Source: Alphaproteobacteria bacterium (lineage in GTDB: Bacteria > Pseudomonadota > Alphaproteobacteria > Rhizobiales > Xanthobacteraceae). Taken from it: a stretch of 64,000 nt of DNA. The stretch covers positions 1,550,001 through 1,614,000 of the forward strand of contig JBBCGH010000001.1 of assembly GCA_037200445.1 (NCBI GenBank). The letters are read 5' to 3'. Shown here piece by piece: positions 60,478 through 64,000 of the stretch. How positions within the stretch are numbered: the stretch's first letter is position 1; every line of letters starts with the position of its first letter. A program made the translations under genes and the position numbers. Below the pieces are notes generated by a model. That model did not search any database. It saw nothing but the letters and a program-made list of their open reading frames with translations, and was not told the origin of the DNA.

Positions 60478-61329
60478 TTGAAGCTCGCATCTTTCACCGC
60501 CAATGGCCGTACGAGCTATGGCGCGGTCGTGGGCGACGGGATCGTCGATCTGGGCCCGCGCCTCAAATACGCGAGCGTGCTCGATGTGCTGCGCGCCGGC
60601 GCGCTCGATGAGGCGCGGAAAGCAGCGGAGGCCGAGCTGGATATCGCCCTGAAGGGTGTCACGGTGCTCCGCCCGGTCGTCTTCCCGGAGAAGATCCTCT
60701 GCATCGGCGTGAACTACGGCAACCGCCACGCCGAGTACAAGGACGGCTCGGAGCAGGCGAAATACCCGAGCATGTTCTTCCGCACGCCCGGCTCGTTCGT
60801 CGGCTCGGGCGAGGCGCTGGTGAAGCCCGCCGTGACGCAGCAGTTCGACTACGAGGGCGAGATCGCGCTGGTGATCGGCCGGGAAGGGCGCCGTATTCCA
60901 AAGGATCGCGCGCACGAGTACATCGCCGGTTACACGCTCTGCAACGAAGGCACTGCGCGCGAGTGGACGCGCCACTCCAAGTTCAATGTCACGCAGGGCA
61001 AGAACTTCGACGCGTCGGGCAGCCTCGGGCCCTGGATGGTGACGGCTGACGAAATCGATCCCGCAAAGCCCTTGCACCTCACCACCACGGTGAACGGCGA
61101 GAAGCGTCAGGACGACACCACAGCGAACCTGCTGTTCACCTTCGCCGACCTGCTCGCCTACATCACGATCTTCACCACGCTCAAGCCGGGCGATATCCTG
61201 GTGACCGGCACGCCGGTGGGGGCGGGCGCGCGCTTTGATCCGCCGCGCTGGCTCAAGGCGGGCGACGTGGTCGAGGTGTCGGTGCCGGAAATCGGCACGC
61301 TCACCAATCGCGTGGTGGACGAGAGCTAG
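60478..61329 (+). CDS. Fumarylacetoacetate hydrolase family protein, HpaG/decarboxylase-isomerase-like
   Basis: A 283-residue FAH-family enzyme starting at TTG 60478, supported by AAGGA eight bases before. Core motifs are ILCIGVNYGNRHAEYKDG, QFDYEGEIALVIGREGR with metal-binding Glu residues, and DILVTGTPVGAGAR. It probably acts as the decarboxylase/isomerase or hydratase of the homoprotocatechuate meta pathway, given its neighbours hpaD and hpaF. FAH-family members are hard to tell apart by sequence, so the exact step is open. A small membrane protein gene converges on it, with one base between the stop codons. Confidence 0.86.
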   Translation: MKLASFTANGRTSYGAVVGDGIVDLGPRLKYASVLDVLRAGALDEARKAAEAELDIALKGVTVLRPVVFPEKILCIGVNYGNRHAEYKDGSEQAKYPSMFFRTPGSFVGSGEALVKPAVTQQFDYEGEIALVIGREGRRIPKDRAHEYIAGYTLCNEGTAREWTRHSKFNVTQGKNFDASGSLGPWMVTADEIDPAKPLHLTTTVNGEKRQDDTTANLLFTFADLLAYITIFTTLKPGDILVTGTPVGAGARFDPPRWLKAGDVVEVSVPEIGTLTNRVVDES

Positions 61330-61330
61330 G

Positions 61331-61534
61331 TCAGGCGTACCAGCGGAACGCCAGCACAAGCCCAAGCAGCGCCGTCAACGTCACGAGCCATCCGCCCACC
61401 AGGCGCAGACAGATGTGGTCGGGCATGCTGCGGCGGATGCGTGTCTTGGAGGATTCGTCCAGAGCGCGCAGGGGCATGCGCTGCGAGATTTCCCGGCGCA
61501 TGGTTGCCAAAGGATGATCGAAGAACAACGCCAT
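61331..61534 (-). CDS. Small single-pass membrane protein
   Basis: A 67-residue product with one C-terminal helix (about 45-65: VGGWLVTLTALLGLVLAF). Codon positions are strongly GC-rich at the third base, as in real genes of this window. Start is uncertain: ATG 61534 is used, with no good ribosome binding site; a TTG at 61564 adds ten codons. It ends one base after the FAH gene stop on the other strand. No family is recognised. Confidence 0.45.
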   Translation of the reverse strand: MALFFDHPLATMRREISQRMPLRALDESSKTRIRRSMPDHICLRLVGGWLVTLTALLGLVLAFRWYA

Positions 61535-61736
61535 GATCACCGCGCCGAAGGGCGCAATTTCCAAGGTCCAAAGCCGAGTTTCGACGCTGGCCGCGGCCGG
61601 TCAATCAGTATTGGCGCAGTTTAGAGAATTTATAGCCTGCGGCGGCCGCGCGGCGCCTGCTCCAGGCTTTCAGGCGTTTACCTGGCAGTTTGGAATACCT
61701 CGAATAACGGCTTTTCCTTTTGCGTCGCCCGCCATG

Positions 61737-61750
61737 ATGACTTAGATCAA
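61737..61750 (+). promoter_or_regulatory. FNR/FixK-like box upstream of bfd
   Basis: ATGACTTAGATCAA matches the FNR/FixK pattern TTGA-N6-TCAA with one mismatch (first base). It lies 39 bases before the bfd start codon, which leaves little room for a leader if the box is at -41. This makes the call tentative. Confidence 0.35.
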
Positions 61751-61788
61751 GGGGGTATCGGCATCCGGCTGGGCGACCTTAGTTCCCT

Positions 61789-62019
61789 ATGATCGTTTGT
61801 TCCTGCAACGTTTTCAGCGACCGCGACGTGCGATCGGCGATCGATGGCGCCGCGGCCCGGCCCGCAACCGCCAACCAGGTCTACGGTTGCCTCGGCTGCA
61901 GCCCGCAATGCGGGCGGTGCGCGCGCACCATCCGCCGCATCATGGACGAGAGCCTCGCCTGCTGCCGCGAGCGCGAAGCCTGCGCCCATGTCGACGAACT
62001 GCCGCAGGCGGCTGAATAG
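61789..62019 (+). CDS. bfd: Bacterioferritin-associated ferredoxin
   Basis: A 76-residue [2Fe-2S] protein. Cluster ligands are Cys4 and Cys6 (MIVCSCN) and Cys41 and Cys44 (QCGRC), with the helical HIG-like core typical of Bfd. Two further cysteines (Cys34, Cys37) just before the second pair are unusual, as is a Cys-rich end (LACCREREACA). Bfd gives electrons to bacterioferritin to release its iron. It is followed by bfr after about 80 bases, but an iron-control box lies in that gap. So bfr can be expressed on its own. Confidence 0.93.
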   Translation: MIVCSCNVFSDRDVRSAIDGAAARPATANQVYGCLGCSPQCGRCARTIRRIMDESLACCREREACAHVDELPQAAE

Positions 62020-62055
62020 CGCGTCGTACGCGGCTTGATGGCTCAAGCCGTTCTC

Positions 62056-62072
62056 ATTAGAATCATTCTATC
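62056..62072 (+). promoter_or_regulatory. Iron control element (Irr box) upstream of bfr
   Basis: The stretch contains TTAGAATCATTCTA, a near-perfect inverted repeat (TAGAAT-C-ATTCTA). It matches the alphaproteobacterial ICE pattern TTTAGAA-N3-TTCTAAA at 11 of 14 fixed positions. It lies 31 bases before the bfr start. Irr binding would repress bacterioferritin when iron is low. Confidence 0.65.
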
Positions 62073-62102
62073 AAACCGACGCATCCAACAGGAGCGCACC
62101 CC

Positions 62103-62594
62103 ATGAAGGGCGACGCCAAGGTCATAGACTATTTGAACAAAGGCCTGCGCAGCGAGCTGACCGCGGTCAACCAATACTGGCTGCACTACCGGCTGCTCGA
62201 TAACTGGGGCTACAAGGATCTCGCCAAGAAGTGGCGCAAGGAATCGATCGAGGAGATGGAGCACGCCGACAAGTTCATCGACCGCATCATCTTTCTCGAC
62301 GGCTTTCCGAACATGCAGGTGCTCGATCCCCTGCACATCGGGCAGAACGTCAAGGAAATCCTCGACTGCGACCTCAAGGCCGAGATCGACGCGCGCGCGC
62401 TCTATCAGGAGGCCGCGACCTATTGCGCCACGGTGAAGGATTACGTCACGCGCGACCTGTTCGAGGCGCTGATGGCCGACGAGGAGCACCACATCGACTT
62501 CCTCGAGTCGCAGCTCGATCTGGTCAGCCAGCTCGGCGTGCAGCTCTACGCGCAGCACCATATCGGGAAGCTCGACGACGACGGGGAGCACTGA
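62103..62594 (+). CDS. bfr: Bacterioferritin
   Basis: A 163-residue iron-storage subunit. Ferroxidase ligands include Glu18 ([10 protein letters not shown]), Glu51 and His54, and Met52 (EEMEHAD) is the heme axial ligand; later, the [11 protein letters not shown] segment gives the second site. The protein is expected to form a 24-mer with heme at the two-fold axes and to store ferric iron in the cytoplasm. It has AGGAG upstream and an Irr-type box 31 bases before. Length matches the family. Confidence 0.95.
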   Translation: MKGDAKVIDYLNKGLRSELTAVNQYWLHYRLLDNWGYKDLAKKWRKESIEEMEHADKFIDRIIFLDGFPNMQVLDPLHIGQNVKEILDCDLKAEIDARALYQEAATYCATVKDYVTRDLFEALMADEEHHIDFLESQLDLVSQLGVQLYAQHHIGKLDDDGEH

Positions 62595-62599
62595 GGTTG

Positions 62600-62728
62600 G
62601 TGGTCATTCCGGCCGCGCGAAGCGAGAGCCGGAATATCCATAGCCACGAAATTATCTATTGATCGCCGACTGTGCCTGATTGCCATCGTGCGGCGGTTAT
62701 GGATCCCCGCTTTCGCGGGGACGACCAC
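62600..62728. repeat. Composite palindromic repeats after bfr
   Basis: The left part GTGGTCATTCCGGCC and the right part GGGGACGACCAC form weak outer arms. Within them a small hairpin CCCCGC-tttc-GCGGGG (near 62704-62720) is clear. The region fills most of the spacer between bfr and boxR, which converge. Confidence 0.5.
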
Positions 62729-62781
62729 GTCACCACGCACCCCGCGAACACTCAGTTTCCCCACACATGGGATGACTCTCG

Positions 62782-63762
62782 TCACGCCCTCCACAGGTTC
62801 CTGGCTCCTGGAACCGGGGACAGTGGCAGGTTCTTCGCGATCAGCTCGTCCGCAATCCTGATCAGCTCGTTCACACAAGATTCGGGGCTGCGATCCGAGG
62901 TGTCGAGGCGTGCGTGCGCGCGTCCGTACTCGGGGGCGCGCGCGTCGAGGATTGCGACCAGGTCCTTCATGGCGTCGCCATCCTGCATCGGGCGGAAGTC
63001 CCCCTGCTCCATGACTCGGCGCATGTGCTCCTCCGGCGAGGCTTGAAGCCAGATCACGTGAGTTTGCTCGAGCAGTTGCGCGAAGGTTTTTTCGTCGGCC
63101 ACGATGCCGCCGGCCGTCGCGATCACGGCGGCGGAGTTGGTGGCGACAAGGCGTGTGAGCGCCTCGCGCTCGTACCGGCGGAAGGTTGCTTGTCCGTAGA
63201 CGTCGAATAGCGTCGCAGCCGGCGCGCCATGCTCCTGCTCGATGATTTTGTCGAGCTCGATGAACTGCATGGCAACCCGCTCGGCCAGCATCGCGCCAAG
63301 CGTCGACTTGCCGGCGCCGCGCAAGCCTATAAGCGCGATGCGCTTGCCGCGCGCGCTCGGTAGCGGAACGGCGCCAGGATAGGAGAACGCCTGCAGGAAC
63401 GCCTTGACCTCGTCGACCGGGAGCTGGCGCAGATGGAGGAGCGCGCGGCGCCGGGCCTCGTCGGGGGCGACGGCCGGCAACAGGTCGAACAGGTCGAGAT
63501 TGAGAGCGCGCGCAATCGCATCGAGGGAGAGCACGCTCGGATTGCCGTCACCTGCCTCGATTTGCGCGATGAAGCGCTCGGACATGGCGGACTGCTTTGC
63601 CAGCATCTTGCGCGTCATGCCACGCTTGGCGCGCTCGCTGCGAATGACGCGACCGATCTCGCGCAGCAACCGTGTGTTCTCCGGGCGCACCGGTTTTGGC
63701 CGTGCCGGCCGCGGTGGGCGGTTGCTGATATAGCGCGGGGCGGTGCCGGTTTCGGTGGTCAT
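62782..63762 (-). CDS. boxR: BoxR/BzdR-type regulator (XRE domain plus shikimate-kinase-like sensor)
   Basis: A 326-residue two-domain repressor. The N-terminal XRE helix-turn-helix (about 30-92) reads IGRVIRSERAKRGMTRKMLAKQ, SERFIAQIEAGDGNPSV. The C-terminal part is shikimate-kinase-like, with P-loop GLRGAGKST (146-154) and FIELDKIIEQEHG. In aerobic (box) and anaerobic (bzd) benzoate degradation this domain binds benzoyl-CoA as the inducer. The gene start at 63762 is 98 bases from the end of the probable boxB, on the same strand, so it lies downstream of that gene. This supports its assignment to the box pathway. Confidence 0.92.
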   Translation of the reverse strand: MTTETGTAPRYISNRPPRPARPKPVRPENTRLLREIGRVIRSERAKRGMTRKMLAKQSAMSERFIAQIEAGDGNPSVLSLDAIARALNLDLFDLLPAVAPDEARRRALLHLRQLPVDEVKAFLQAFSYPGAVPLPSARGKRIALIGLRGAGKSTLGAMLAERVAMQFIELDKIIEQEHGAPAATLFDVYGQATFRRYEREALTRLVATNSAAVIATAGGIVADEKTFAQLLEQTHVIWLQASPEEHMRRVMEQGDFRPMQDGDAMKDLVAILDARAPEYGRAHARLDTSDRSPESCVNELIRIADELIAKNLPLSPVPGARNLWRA

Positions 63763-63771
63763 GGCATTTTC

Positions 63772-63850
63772 GCAGCCCGGATGGAGCGAAGCGAAATCCG
63801 GGACAGGATTGCTGTGTCTCCCGCATTGCGCTTCGCTCCATGCGGGCTAC
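63772..63850. repeat. Palindromic repeat of the GCGAAGCG family (second copy)
   Basis: Left arm AGCCCGGATGGAGCGAAGCG and right arm CGCTTCGCTCCATGCGGGCT are inverted. It shares its core with the repeat at 36127-36205. It sits between the probable boxB and boxR. Confidence 0.7.
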
Positions 63851-63859
63851 GGCTCAAGA

Positions 63860-64000
63860 TTACGACTCGATCTTCACGTACTCGAAATCGCCCGGCTTGT
63901 TGTCGATGCCGACCTTGGGCGGCGCGATCCACGAGGCGAACCGGCCCGGCTCGCTCTCGGACTTCATCAGGCTTGCGATGAAGCCGCCGTCCTCGGTGGA
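63860..64000 (-). CDS. boxB: C-terminus of a probable benzoyl-CoA oxygenase component B (epoxidase)
   Basis: The last 46 codons of a frame that enters from the window's right edge and ends at TAA (63862-63860). The visible end reads FIASLMKSESEPGRFASWI, APPKVGIDNKPGDFEYVKIES. The tail APPxxGI(D/N)..P.D(F/Y)EYV is that of BoxB, the diiron benzoyl-CoA 2,3-epoxidase component, as I recall it. Its neighbour BoxR supports this. Only the end can be seen, so the call rests on context and on this short tail. Confidence 0.65.
   Translation of the reverse strand, partial: STEDGGFIASLMKSESEPGRFASWIAPPKVGIDNKPGDFEYVKIES

Overview
The window reads as chromosomal DNA of a GC-rich alphaproteobacterium of the order Hyphomicrobiales (Rhizobiales), most likely from the Bradyrhizobium/Rhodopseudomonas/Xanthobacteraceae side. 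The reasons are a complete hopanoid locus, two phasins with PhaR-like sites, a PleC/DivJ/PdhS-type kinase, an Irr-type iron box before bacterioferritin, a tRNA-His with A73 and no G-1, and several families of extragenic palindromes typical of this group. Genus-level placement is inference.

Layout. 0-6.4 kb (minus strand): an AsmA-family protein, the two subunits of a 3-oxoacid CoA-transferase, and a ferric-iron ABC permease plus binding protein with no ATPase nearby. 6.7-13.3 kb: a UvrD-type helicase, a secreted cupin, an HtrA-like protein that has lost its catalytic triad, a VTT membrane protein, a threonine-dehydratase-like enzyme, a cupin gene broken by a one-base frameshift (not visible as one open frame) and a DUF1194 protein. 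13.4-16.75 kb: a compact unit of membrane protein, winged-helix regulator, a cis-prenyltransferase (UppS) and CreD. The same 20-base operator-like motif lies over the promoter of the first gene and over the start codon of uppS, and the unit ends at a near-perfect intrinsic terminator. 16.8-34.8 kb: solute-binding proteins, an amidohydrolase, a Crp/thioredoxin-reductase fusion, membrane proteins, a protein with two PPC domains, a Ca2+/H+ antiporter, a secreted CxxCH protein, a large sensor kinase and two phasins.

35-39.6 kb looks like accessory DNA: tRNA-His, a Bug-type binding protein, an XRE regulator with paired operators, a HigBA-like toxin-antitoxin pair, a gene interrupted by an in-frame amber codon, and about 890 bases without a credible gene. 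About 480 of those bases form a dense run of hairpins and could be a large structured RNA.

39.7-57.9 kb is the isoprenoid/hopanoid region. dxs and ispH (MEP pathway) and ispA supply farnesyl diphosphate. HpnD, HpnC and HpnE convert it to squalene, squalene-hopene cyclase (HpnF) makes hopene, and HpnH, HpnG and HpnO build the side chain. HpnN transports hopanoids to the outer membrane and HpnB is the associated glycosyltransferase.

58-64 kb carries a quinone-oxidoreductase-like gene, three homoprotocatechuate (4-hydroxyphenylacetate) meta-cleavage genes, bacterioferritin and its ferredoxin with iron and FNR-like boxes, and the benzoyl-CoA-type regulator BoxR next to the 3' end of a probable boxB.
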